Part shown: positions 28,944 to 36,970 of the stretch, piece after piece
How positions within the stretch are numbered: position 1 is the stretch's first letter
Layout of the letters: every line of letters begins with the position of its first letter
Assembly: GCA_041685115.1 (NCBI GenBank)
Contig: JAWLGK010000002.1
Location: forward strand, 262,599 to 326,598
DNA: 64,000 nucleotides
Reading direction: 5' to 3'
Source of the DNA: JALOAT01 sp041685115
GTDB taxonomy: Bacteria > Pseudomonadota > Gammaproteobacteria > Thiohalomonadales > Thiohalomonadaceae
Program-made: the position numbers and the translations under genes
Notes under the pieces: generated by a model
The model's database searches: none
The model's input: the letters and a program-made list of their open reading frames with translations, nothing else
What the model was told of the DNA's origin: nothing

Positions 28944-30982
28944 ACCTGGACGAGGCGCGCAAGACGTATTTTCTCGAGGCGGACGAGCTGCTTGGAGAAA
29001 TGGAGCATGGACTCCTGGACTTAGAACAACAGGAGGACCCGCGAGAACAGATCAACAGCCTGTTTCGTGCCGCACACACCATCAAAGGCAATAGTGGCGT
29101 GTTCGGATTCGACCACGTGGGCCGTTTCACGCACCGCGTGGAAGGCGTGCTGGATGCCTTGCGTAACGGCCGTTTGCAGGTCAGTAGCGCGTTGGTGGGC
29201 GAATTGCTGCGAGCCCGCGATCATACAGCGGAATTGGTCGCGCTCGCCGCGGAGGGGCGCGATCCAGATGCGGACACCCTGGCCCGGGGCGAGGCGATCA
29301 CTGCACAGCTCGAAGGGCTGGCAGGGCACAGCCCGTCTGCGGCCGCAACCGCAGCGCATGTGGAAGTCGATACCGGGAGTGAACGGCGCTGGCATATCGA
29401 GTGGAACATCGGTCCGGACATGCTCGGACATGGCCTGGACCCGCTCTCTCTGCTGCGTTACCTGCGCAGCAACGGCCGTATCGAGGCGCCGCAGCTTATC
29501 GGCTCTTTTCCGACGCTCTCGGAGTTCAATCCCGAAAAGTGCTACCAGTCAATTCGCTTCGATTATGTCACCAGCCTTAGCGCGGAGGCGGTCCGCGAAG
29601 CCTTCGAATTCTTCCTCGATGAATCGGAGCTGGTCATCCGTCCCGAAGAAACGGCGGCGGGCGCCGCGCCGGCAGACGGGGAGAGTGCGCCAGAGGCGGC
29701 GCCCGGCTCCGTGATGGTGGAGATCACCAGCGAGGGCGTGGTCGAGCGCGGCGCGATCGATACGCCCAAGGACAAGCCGCGGGCCCGGCTCACACCTGCC
29801 ACGGCCATTCGCGTGGACGCAGCCAAGCTGGACCAGCTCATCAACCTGGTGGGCGAGCTGGTGATTGCCGGCGCCACCAGCCATTTGCTCGCGACGCAGC
29901 TCGGCAACGAGCAGCTCATCGAGGCCAACTCGGCCATGACCCGGCTGGTGGAGGATATCCGCGACTCAGCCCTGAATCTGCGCATGGTGCAGATCGCCGA
30001 GACCTTCGCGCGCTTCCAGCGTGTGGTGCGCGATACCAGCCAGGAGCTCGGCAAGGAGATCGACCTGAGTATCTCGGGCGGTGAAACGGAGCTCGACAAG
30101 ACCGTGGTGGAAAAGATCGGCGACCCGCTGATGCACCTGGTGCGCAACGCCATGGACCATGGCATCGAGTCGCCCGAGAAGCGCCAGGCCGCGGGCAAGC
30201 CGCGCAAGGGCACCGTCGCCCTGAACGCCTTCCACGATTCAGGCAGCATCGTCATCCAGGTGGCCGACGACGGCAATGGCCTCGACCCGGACAAGCTGCT
30301 GGCCAAGGCGCGGGATGCCGGTGTGGTCGGCCCGACGCAGACCCTGACCCACCAGGAGATCCTCCGCCTGGCCTTCGAACCGGGCCTCAGCACCGCCAAA
30401 CAGGTGACCAATCTCTCGGGGCGCGGCGTGGGCCTCGATGTGGTCAAGCGAAACATCGAGGCGCTGCGCGGCACCGTGGATATCGAGTCGGAGAAGGGCA
30501 AAGGCACTCGGGTGTCCATCCGCCTGCCCCTGACCCTCGCCATCATCGACGGCTTCCGCGTCGGCGTGGCGGGCAGCTCCTATGTGATCCCGCTCGATAC
30601 GGTCATCGAATGTATCGAGATCGAGGAACGCAACGAGGCCCAGCGTGGTCAGGCGCATTACATCAACCTACGAGGGGAGGTTCTTCCTTTCCTGCGTTTG
30701 CGTGAGCTCTTCCAGGAGGCGCCACCCACGGAAGAGAGCAGGGAAAATATCGTGGTCGTTTCGTACGCCGGTCAAAAGGCGGGACTGGTAGTGGACGAAT
30801 TGCTGGGTGAATACCAGACCGTCATCAAGCCCCTCGGACGACTCTTCCGGTCTGTACAGGGACTGAGCGGGGCCACAATTCTGGGTAGCGGGGATGTTGC
30901 GGTGATCCTTGACGTTCCCCAATTGATTCAGACAGCCACACAGGCGGCCGCCAACGGGCCGCGCCATGCCGTCGGAATGTAA
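28940..30982 (+). CDS. cheA: Chemotaxis histidine kinase CheA
   Basis: CheA autophosphorylates in response to receptor state and phosphorylates CheY and CheB. The 680 residues hold an Hpt domain with phospho-His46 (RAAHTIKGNSG), a middle domain starting RRWHIEWNIGPDMLGHGLDP (about 150-235, a P2-like domain), the P3 dimerisation helix pair (VDAAKLDQLINLVGELVIAG), the HATPase with DPLMHLVRNAMDHGIE and GRGVGLDVVKRNIE, and a C-terminal CheW-like P5 domain. The start overlaps the STAS stop (ATGA). This is a complete, probably active kinase. Confidence 0.96.
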   Translation: MNLDEARKTYFLEADELLGEMEHGLLDLEQQEDPREQINSLFRAAHTIKGNSGVFGFDHVGRFTHRVEGVLDALRNGRLQVSSALVGELLRARDHTAELVALAAEGRDPDADTLARGEAITAQLEGLAGHSPSAAATAAHVEVDTGSERRWHIEWNIGPDMLGHGLDPLSLLRYLRSNGRIEAPQLIGSFPTLSEFNPEKCYQSIRFDYVTSLSAEAVREAFEFFLDESELVIRPEETAAGAAPADGESAPEAAPGSVMVEITSEGVVERGAIDTPKDKPRARLTPATAIRVDAAKLDQLINLVGELVIAGATSHLLATQLGNEQLIEANSAMTRLVEDIRDSALNLRMVQIAETFARFQRVVRDTSQELGKEIDLSISGGETELDKTVVEKIGDPLMHLVRNAMDHGIESPEKRQAAGKPRKGTVALNAFHDSGSIVIQVADDGNGLDPDKLLAKARDAGVVGPTQTLTHQEILRLAFEPGLSTAKQVTNLSGRGVGLDVVKRNIEALRGTVDIESEKGKGTRVSIRLPLTLAIIDGFRVGVAGSSYVIPLDTVIECIEIEERNEAQRGQAHYINLRGEVLPFLRLRELFQEAPPTEESRENIVVVSYAGQKAGLVVDELLGEYQTVIKPLGRLFRSVQGLSGATILGSGDVAVILDVPQLIQTATQAAANGPRHAVGM

Positions 30983-31005
30983 AACTCTCAAGAAGGAGTC
31001 GCGAA

Positions 31006-32631
31006 ATGTTCAGTCACATGCGTATTGGAATGCGGTTGGCCCTGGGCTTCGGCTTGTTGATGGCGTTGTTGTTGGTGGTTGCGGTGCTGGGTGTAACACG
31101 CCTCAGCTCTCTCAATGGCCACATCGAGATACTTCTCAACGACAGGTATCCCAAGACCGTCTTGCTCAACCAGATCAATGACAGCCTGGGCGTCGCGGCG
31201 CGTGCGGTGCGCAACATGTTGTTGCTGACGGACACGACGGAAATCCAAAGGGAGGCCAAGCGGCTCGATGATGTCAAAGTCATCATCGACACGAACATAA
31301 ACAAGTTGGCGGAGACCATCCGCTCGACAGAAGGCAAGCAGATCCTCAAGACCACGGAAGAGGCGCGGGAGCATTACGTCGCGGACCAAAGCAAGCTGAC
31401 GCAGCTCATTGCATCGAACCAGCGCGACGAGGCGGTCATTTTCCTGATTGCCGACCTGCGCGAATCACAGGCGGAATACTTCAATGCGATCACGTCCTTC
31501 ATCGAGTTCCAGGCGAACCTGATGAACGAATCCGGTGTCCAGGCCCAGGCGGAATACCGAACCGCTTTCAACATGACGCTGGGTCTGACGGCAGCCGCTG
31601 TGGTACTTGCCCTTGGGATCGCATTTTGGATTACCCGCAGCATCACGCGCCCACTCGCCGAGGCGGTGCACGTCGCTGATCAAATGGCAAACGGCAATCT
31701 CGACATTCACGTGGAAAGCAAGTCACGCGATGAAACGGGCCAGTTGCTGCAGGCCATGGGCCAGATGGTTGGCAAGCTGTCGCAGGTGATCGGCGATATC
31801 AACAGCGCCACGGAAGCCCTCTCCAGTGCTTCTGAGGAAGTTGCGGCCACTGCGCAGTCGCTGAGCCAGGGCGCCACAGAGCAGGCGGCGAGCGTGGAAG
31901 AGACCAGCGCGTCCCTTGAGCAGATGGGCGCCTCGGTTAAGCAGAACGCGGAAAACGCCAAGGTCACCGACTCCATCGCCACCACGTCTGCGCAGCAGGG
32001 CAATGAAGGCGGCAAGGCGGTGCAGGAAACCGTCGATGCCATGAAACAGATCGCCGACAAGATCGGCATCATCGAGGACATCGCCTACAAGACCAACCTG
32101 CTGGCGCTCAATGCGGCGATCGAGGCGGCGCGCGCCGGGGAGCACGGCAAAGGCTTCGCGGTGGTGGCCGACGAGGTACGCAAGCTGGCCGAACGCAGCC
32201 AAGTATCGGCCCAGGAGATCTCTGGACTGGCGGGCGACAGCGTCAAGATCGCTGAACGGGCAGGCAAGCTGCTGGAGGAGATCGTCCCCAACATCAAGAA
32301 GACCGCTGAATTGGTGCAGGAGATCACGGCGGCCTCGGAGGAGCAGGCCACGGGCGTGGCGCAGGTGAACACGGCGGTCTCTCAGCTCGACAAGGTCTCG
32401 CAGCAGAGCGCCTCCAGTTCCGAGGAACTGGCGTCCACGGCCGAGGAGATGAGCTCCCAGGCCCAGCAACTGGCGGCCACCGTGTCGTTCTTCAAGCTCG
32501 CCGAAGGCAGTCGTCCGGCGCTGGTGAAAAAGCCGGCCAAGGCGCGCAAGCCTGCGGAAACGACGCTCAGCCACCAGGACGACAAGCACGCCGTCGGTGA
32601 CTTTGAGCGCTTTGGGCTGGAGGGCGCGTAA
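31006..32631 (+). CDS. Methyl-accepting chemotaxis protein with 4-helix periplasmic sensor
   Basis: The 541-residue receptor has TM1 (about 10-32), a periplasmic four-helix-bundle ligand domain (about 35-188), TM2 (about 190-212), HAMP, and a full signalling domain with the tip IAYKTNLLALNAAIEAARAG. Methylation helices flank the tip. The C-terminus carries GDFERFGLEGA; DFERF resembles the WxxF-type CheR/CheB docking pentapeptide (Phe for Trp), so it may tether the adaptation enzymes. AAGGAG at 30991-30996 precedes the ATG, and its stop overlaps the first cheW by one base. Confidence 0.93.
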   Translation: MFSHMRIGMRLALGFGLLMALLLVVAVLGVTRLSSLNGHIEILLNDRYPKTVLLNQINDSLGVAARAVRNMLLLTDTTEIQREAKRLDDVKVIIDTNINKLAETIRSTEGKQILKTTEEAREHYVADQSKLTQLIASNQRDEAVIFLIADLRESQAEYFNAITSFIEFQANLMNESGVQAQAEYRTAFNMTLGLTAAAVVLALGIAFWITRSITRPLAEAVHVADQMANGNLDIHVESKSRDETGQLLQAMGQMVGKLSQVIGDINSATEALSSASEEVAATAQSLSQGATEQAASVEETSASLEQMGASVKQNAENAKVTDSIATTSAQQGNEGGKAVQETVDAMKQIADKIGIIEDIAYKTNLLALNAAIEAARAGEHGKGFAVVADEVRKLAERSQVSAQEISGLAGDSVKIAERAGKLLEEIVPNIKKTAELVQEITAASEEQATGVAQVNTAVSQLDKVSQQSASSSEELASTAEEMSSQAQQLAATVSFFKLAEGSRPALVKKPAKARKPAETTLSHQDDKHAVGDFERFGLEGA

Positions 32632-33197
32632 TGGCAGGCGGGACGGCGGTGACTGCCCCGTCCAGAACGGGGGTGACAGGCTCGGTGGGGCAGACGGACA
32701 AGTACCTCACCGTGAGCCTCGGTGAGGCGCGATTCGGCATTCCCGTGTCGCGCGTCAAGGAGATTATCGAATGCGACGCCATTACACCGCTGCCGATGGC
32801 CCCGGCGGCGGTCCGGGGCACCATCAACCTGCGCGGTCGGGTTGTCCCGGTGGTGGACCTGGCGGTGCGCTTCGGCCTTCCGTCCATGACCATCGGCCGG
32901 AGGACGTGCATCGTCATTGCGGAAGTGGATAACGGCGACAAGACGCGGGCCTTTGACTTCGGCCTATTGATCGATGCCGTCAATGAGGTTGTCGATCTCG
33001 CACCGGGCGATATCGAGCGTGCACCCACCATGGACGGTTCGATTCGCACGGACTTTGCATTGGGGATGGGCAAGGTGCGCGGCACCTTCGTGCTGTTGCT
33101 GAAGATAGAGGCGCTGGTCGCGGTGGCCGAGTTCGAAGGCCTGGCCTCTTCCCTGCCATTGCCACTCCTTGATAGTGGAGGAAAACCCCATGGATGA
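32631..33197 (+). CDS. cheW: Chemotaxis coupling protein CheW (first copy)
   Basis: The 188-residue product has a CheW domain (about 23-165) with the coupling-protein landmarks VSLGEARFGIPVSRVKEIIE, INLRGRVVPVVDL and the C-terminal FVLLLKIEAL. CheW links receptors to CheA. The N-terminus of about 20 residues is Gly/Thr rich and non-conserved. The start overlaps the MCP stop (TAATG), and the end overlaps the second cheW by 8 bases. The tandem pair suggests separate couplings for the receptors. Confidence 0.94.
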   Translation: MAGGTAVTAPSRTGVTGSVGQTDKYLTVSLGEARFGIPVSRVKEIIECDAITPLPMAPAAVRGTINLRGRVVPVVDLAVRFGLPSMTIGRRTCIVIAEVDNGDKTRAFDFGLLIDAVNEVVDLAPGDIERAPTMDGSIRTDFALGMGKVRGTFVLLLKIEALVAVAEFEGLASSLPLPLLDSGGKPHG

Positions 33198-33699
33198 ACT
33201 GGCAACCCTCGAGAATGTCAGCGGGAGCATCGAGTTCGTCGGCGGTAAGGTTCTTACCTTCACGGTCGCGAACGAGACCTATGCCATCGGGATCCAGGAC
33301 GTCAAGGAAATCATCGAATACGGCGGCGTCACCCGCGTGCCCATGGTGAATGCGCAGATCAGCGGGGTGTTGAATCTGCGTGGACGCATCGTTCCGGTCA
33401 TCGACCTGGCAGAGCGTTTGCAATTACCCGGCGAAGCCGCTGGAAAGCGTTCCTGCGTGGTCGTATTGGATGTGAAGCATGGGGACGAGGTGGTGGAGCT
33501 CGGCCTGATGGTCAACGCAGTCAACCAGGTGATCACGGTGGATGCGAATGACTTGCAGCAGGCGCCAAGCTTCGGAACCCGTATCCGGGATGATTTCATT
33601 CTGTCCATGGCGCGGGTCGACGGGGAGTTCGTGATCATCCTCGACCATCCGGCGGTGCTTTCCATCGAAGAAATGGCTGAGGCCGTGCCATGTATCTAA
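33190..33699 (+). CDS. cheW: Chemotaxis coupling protein CheW (second copy)
   Basis: The 169-residue CheW domain protein has VLTFTVANETYAIGIQDVKE, LNLRGRIVPVIDLAERL and FVIILDHPAVL. It is closer to canonical CheW in length than the first copy. The start at 33190 is supported by GTGGAGG at 33176-33182. An in-frame ATG upstream also opens the frame but overlaps the first cheW further. It overlaps cheR by 10 bases. Confidence 0.94.
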   Translation: MDELATLENVSGSIEFVGGKVLTFTVANETYAIGIQDVKEIIEYGGVTRVPMVNAQISGVLNLRGRIVPVIDLAERLQLPGEAAGKRSCVVVLDVKHGDEVVELGLMVNAVNQVITVDANDLQQAPSFGTRIRDDFILSMARVDGEFVIILDHPAVLSIEEMAEAVPCI

Positions 33700-34532
33700 T
33701 CACGCAGAAGAAACCCACGCCGAATCCGGCGTGGGTTCCTCCGCCCTTGCACGAAAAAGAGTTCGGACGGTTGCGCGGCCTGCTGTTCCAATGGGCCGGC
33801 ATCAGCATGAACGATTCCAAGAAGGCGTTGGTGAGCTCGCGCCTGGAGTCTCGCCTGCGGCAACTGGCGATGAGGAGCTTCAGTGATTACTGCCGGTTGG
33901 TCGAAGAAAACGATGACGAGCGGCAGATCATGGTGGACCTGTTGACCACCAACGAGACACATTTCTTCAGGGAACCCCGCCACTTCGAATATCTCGCCGC
34001 GCACATCCTCCCCACGCTGCCGCGCTCCGGAAACATCAAGGTATGGAGTGCCGCTTGCTCAACGGGTGAGGAGGTGTACAGCCTCGCCATGACCTTGTCC
34101 GAACACACGGGACACGACAATTGGAAGGTCTATGGCTCCGACATCAGTCGGCGTGTGCTGGATGTGGCGAACAAGGCCGTCTACCCCATGGCGTCTGCAG
34201 GCGAAATTCCCCATCGCTATCTGTCCCGCTTTTGCCTCAAAGGTGTGCGCAGTCAGCATGGGTCTTTCACCATTGAGCAGAATCTCAAACGCAAGACGGA
34301 ATTCTTCCACATCAACCTCAATGGCAATTGGCCGGAACTCGACAAGTATCACGTGATATTTCTGAGAAACGTCATGATCTATTTCGATACCGAAACACGT
34401 CGCAAGCTCGTAACACGGCTGCGCAATCAGTTGCTTCCTGGTGGTTTTCTCATTGTCGGTCATGCCGAGAGCATGACCGTGCTGGACGGCGGATTCTCAT
34501 GCATACGTCCCTCTATCTACCAGCTGCGGTGA
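33690..34532 (+). CDS. cheR: Chemotaxis protein methyltransferase CheR
   Basis: CheR methylates receptor glutamates with S-adenosylmethionine. The 280 residues have the N-terminal CheR_N helices (about 22-90) and the SAM-binding domain, with TTNETHFFREPRHFEYL, KVWSAACSTGEEVYSLAM (Gly-rich SAM loop) and HVIFLRNVMIYFD. The first 20 residues (MYLITQKKPTPNPAWVPPPL) are not conserved and their codons contain a strong hairpin. TTG 33747 is a possible alternative start after it. The gene overlaps cheW by 10 bases and is followed by cheB after 6. Confidence 0.94.
   Translation: MYLITQKKPTPNPAWVPPPLHEKEFGRLRGLLFQWAGISMNDSKKALVSSRLESRLRQLAMRSFSDYCRLVEENDDERQIMVDLLTTNETHFFREPRHFEYLAAHILPTLPRSGNIKVWSAACSTGEEVYSLAMTLSEHTGHDNWKVYGSDISRRVLDVANKAVYPMASAGEIPHRYLSRFCLKGVRSQHGSFTIEQNLKRKTEFFHINLNGNWPELDKYHVIFLRNVMIYFDTETRRKLVTRLRNQLLPGGFLIVGHAESMTVLDGGFSCIRPSIYQLR
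33712..33737. promoter_or_regulatory. Perfect 11-bp hairpin at the cheW/cheR junction
   Basis: AACCCACGCCG (33712-33722) is exactly complementary to CGGCGTGGGTT (33727-33737) with a four-base loop AATC. It lies within the first codons of cheR, 13 bases after the cheW stop. There is no U-tract, so it is not a standard terminator. It could modulate translation of cheR or stabilise the upstream mRNA. Confidence 0.55.
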
Positions 34533-34538
34533 GGCGCC

Positions 34539-35618
34539 ATGAGCAAGCGACGCACGACCGTGCTGGTGGTGGACGATTCCGCCGTCATTCGGCGGGTACT
34601 GACGGAAGTGCTCTCGGCGGACCCGGATATCGAGGTGATGGGTGCGGCATCGGATCCGATCTTCGCCTTGAATCACATGCAGCGACGATGGCCCGACGTG
34701 CTGATCCTCGACGTGGAAATGCCGCGCATGGACGGGATCACCTTCCTGCGCAAGATCATGGCCGAGCGGCCGACGCCGGTGATCATCTGTTCGTCACTGA
34801 CCGAGCAGGGCGCAAAAACCACCGTGGAGGCAATGAGTGCCGGCGCTGTGGAGATCGTCACCAAACCCAAGCTCGGGGTGAAGGATTTCCTCGAAACCGA
34901 GGGCGCGCACTTGGCGCGGCTGGTCAAGTCGGCGGCGCGCATCCGCACCGAGCGGCTTGCCTCACGGGTGGCAGCGCGGTCTGTCGTGTCGGGAGCGCCG
35001 GCGATGGCGATGGCGGAAACGACCGATCGGGTGGTCGCCATCGGTACCTCCACAGGAGGCACTCAGGCCTTGGAGGTGGTGTTGTCGGCGCTGCCCGCGG
35101 TCGTGCCGGGGATCGTCGTCGTCCAGCACATGCCGGAAAAATTCACCACCGCCTTCGCACGACGGCTCGACAGCCTGTGCAACATCGAAGTGCGCGAGGC
35201 GAAAGACCACGACCGGGTCATTCCGGGTATGGCCTACATCGCCCCGGGGGGGCGCCACATGCTCATGCGGCGCAGCGGCGCGCAGTATTTCGTCGAAGTA
35301 CGCGACGGGCCGGTGGTAAATCATCACCGGCCATCGGTGGATGTGCTTTTTCACTCGGTGGCCAAAGCGGCGGGCGCCAATGCCCTCGGGGTGATCATGA
35401 CCGGCATGGGTGACGACGGCGCCGAGGGCATCCGGCAGATGCGGGCGGCGGGTGCGCATACCGTGGCGCAGAACGAGGAGACGTGTGTGGTGTTCGGCAT
35501 GCCAAAGGAAGCCATCAAGCGTGGCGGCATCGACGCGGTGATGCCGCTCGACGGCATCGCACAGGAGATCGTCCGGTTCGGCGCTGGTGCAGCTGCAAAG
35601 GCGGTCGTCAATGGCTAG
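34539..35618 (+). CDS. cheB: Chemotaxis methylesterase/deamidase CheB
   Basis: CheB removes receptor methyl groups when phosphorylated. The 359 residues have a receiver domain with phospho-Asp58 (VLILDVEMPRMDG) and a methylesterase domain with the catalytic triad Ser171 (IGTSTGGTQA), His197 (VVQHMPEKFT) and Asp293 (TGMGDDGAEG). Everything required is present. It follows cheR after 6 bp and overlaps the next receiver gene by 8 bases. Confidence 0.96.
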   Translation: MSKRRTTVLVVDDSAVIRRVLTEVLSADPDIEVMGAASDPIFALNHMQRRWPDVLILDVEMPRMDGITFLRKIMAERPTPVIICSSLTEQGAKTTVEAMSAGAVEIVTKPKLGVKDFLETEGAHLARLVKSAARIRTERLASRVAARSVVSGAPAMAMAETTDRVVAIGTSTGGTQALEVVLSALPAVVPGIVVVQHMPEKFTTAFARRLDSLCNIEVREAKDHDRVIPGMAYIAPGGRHMLMRRSGAQYFVEVRDGPVVNHHRPSVDVLFHSVAKAAGANALGVIMTGMGDDGAEGIRQMRAAGAHTVAQNEETCVVFGMPKEAIKRGGIDAVMPLDGIAQEIVRFGAGAAAKAVVNG

Positions 35619-36231
35619 GCCCGCGCTGCTGCTGGTGGAGGATGACCCGTCGACGCGCCAGTCGCTGGTGCGCATGACACACGCGCGCGGTTACCCGGTG
35701 CGGCTGGCCCATTCACCCACTGAGGCGCTCGGGATGCTTGATGACGTCGCGGTGGTGGTGGCGGATTTTCGTATGGCCGGCATGACCGGGGTGGAGTTCC
35801 TGCGCTGTGTGCGGGCGAAGCAGCCGCTCGCGGCCCGCTACCTGCTGTCGCGAGCGCTTGGTATCGCCAACGTACGTCGCGCCGTGTCGGACGGCACTGC
35901 CATGGCGGCCTTTTCCCAGCCCTGGCACGCGGGACTGCTGTTGTTCGCCATCCGCAAGGGCTTTGAGCGCTACAGCAAGCACTACGCGTTGGAAGGCGCG
36001 TTCGGCGCCGAGATGGCAGGTCATGAATTCATGTCAACGGGACGTGCATCTGCTGCACATTGGCCGAACAGCGTCCCGCGTCAGGTTCGTAAAGGGGCTG
36101 TGCCCCAAGGAAGCGACCATGCTGAAGGAGCTGAGAATTGGGGCGAGGCTGACGTCAGGTTTTGGCGTCGTGACGATTCAGACTTTTTTGCTAGGGGGAC
36201 GGACTTCGCCGGCTTGATTGAACCTGTGTAG
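35611..36231 (+). CDS. Receiver-domain protein with suspicious C-terminal read-through
   Basis: The 206-residue frame starts at ATG 35611, overlapping the cheB stop. Residues 1-120 are a receiver domain (LLLVEDDPSTRQSL, Asp52 in VVADFRMAGMTG), but the conserved Lys is replaced (AFSQPWH). After a helix RKGFERYSKHYALEGAF the next 70 residues have no family resemblance. From 36119 on this frame crosses, out of register, the N-terminal coding sequence of an MCP remnant. The natural stop has probably been lost, so only about 140 residues look genuine. Confidence 0.65.
   Translation: MARPALLLVEDDPSTRQSLVRMTHARGYPVRLAHSPTEALGMLDDVAVVVADFRMAGMTGVEFLRCVRAKQPLAARYLLSRALGIANVRRAVSDGTAMAAFSQPWHAGLLLFAIRKGFERYSKHYALEGAFGAEMAGHEFMSTGRASAAHWPNSVPRQVRKGAVPQGSDHAEGAENWGEADVRFWRRDDSDFFARGTDFAGLIEPV
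36119..36217 (+). pseudogene. Remnant of a chemoreceptor (MCP) gene 5' end
   Basis: ATG 36119, with AAGGA six bases upstream, opens a 32-codon frame that reads MLKELRIGARLTSGFGVV, the usual start of a chemoreceptor (basic, then first membrane helix), before drifting and stopping. It parallels MKNMKIGTRLGGGIAL of the intact receptor at 36971. Nothing downstream up to 36960 continues it. I read it as the beginning of a deleted receptor gene. Confidence 0.5.
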
Positions 36232-36970
36232 CGCTGGGTGGCCGGGGAATTGGGCGTCGCTTCGCAACGGCACACGGACGCCACGGGCCTGGCCGGGCTG
36301 TCCACCGATTCGGGTGCTTAACAGCTGTTCGCACCCTGAAACACCTGCCATCTCGCAACGAGGCGAAGATCGCAAAGGAGAGGCCGAGCGAGAGTAGCGG
36401 AAAATCGTGCGTCTGTTCCAGCCATTGGCGTCTTTGTGTCGTGGCGAGAGTCAATCCAGGTGTGGCGTGGCTCGGAACAGTTATTTGGGCCCTCTATCGG
36501 CAATTGCAGGCACGGTCGCTTGTGCCCGCGATGGGAGGCAACTATGCCGGAAAACTCACACCCGTTTCGAACACGGCCGGTGTGGAAATGCGCAACTCTG
36601 TCCCCTGATCGGACAGGAGGGGCGACCGTCCGTGGCAGTTTGATTCTGACGCCCGTGGCCCGTGCATACCTGTGCCCCGGGTGGCGTGTCCGACACCATC
36701 GGGAACCGCTCCAGTGCCCCGCACCCTGAGAGACACGGGCACGGCCGGATGTGATTGGCCCCCCGCAACGGGCGTCTGCGCCCCTTCGGTGCGGTCGGTG
36801 CAGAGGTGCGGACGTGACGTGAACAACGTGTGGATTGCCGACGACATCGATGTCCGGGCGTTCCGGTATCGCGTGTCCCAGAAACGTGGGAGCTCCGTTG
36901 TATCGGCTGCGTGCGAAGTGCGGCCGTGTGAAGCAATTCGGCTATTCGGTCGGGAGGGATCGTGATCGTG
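36232..36970. other. 739-bp non-coding gap with decayed inverted repeat
   Basis: The gap between the receiver gene and the second MCP has no gene with recognisable homology. At 36351-36377 (TCTCGCAACGAGGCGAAGAT...) and 36425-36449 (...TTTGTGTCGTGGCGAGA) lie imperfect inverted arms of a repeat type whose usual form is a hairpin with a GACGCAAAGACGC core. A related single arm, CTTAGCGTCTTGGCGAGAT, is at 18210-18228. The rest is probably eroded receptor DNA plus the promoter of the next gene; short frames here show no coding character. Confidence 0.5.

Noticed and set aside
36672..36965. 97-codon frame before the second MCP
   Set aside because: Cys/Arg/Pro-rich composition without homology; located in the decayed gap and overlapping the MCP ribosome site.
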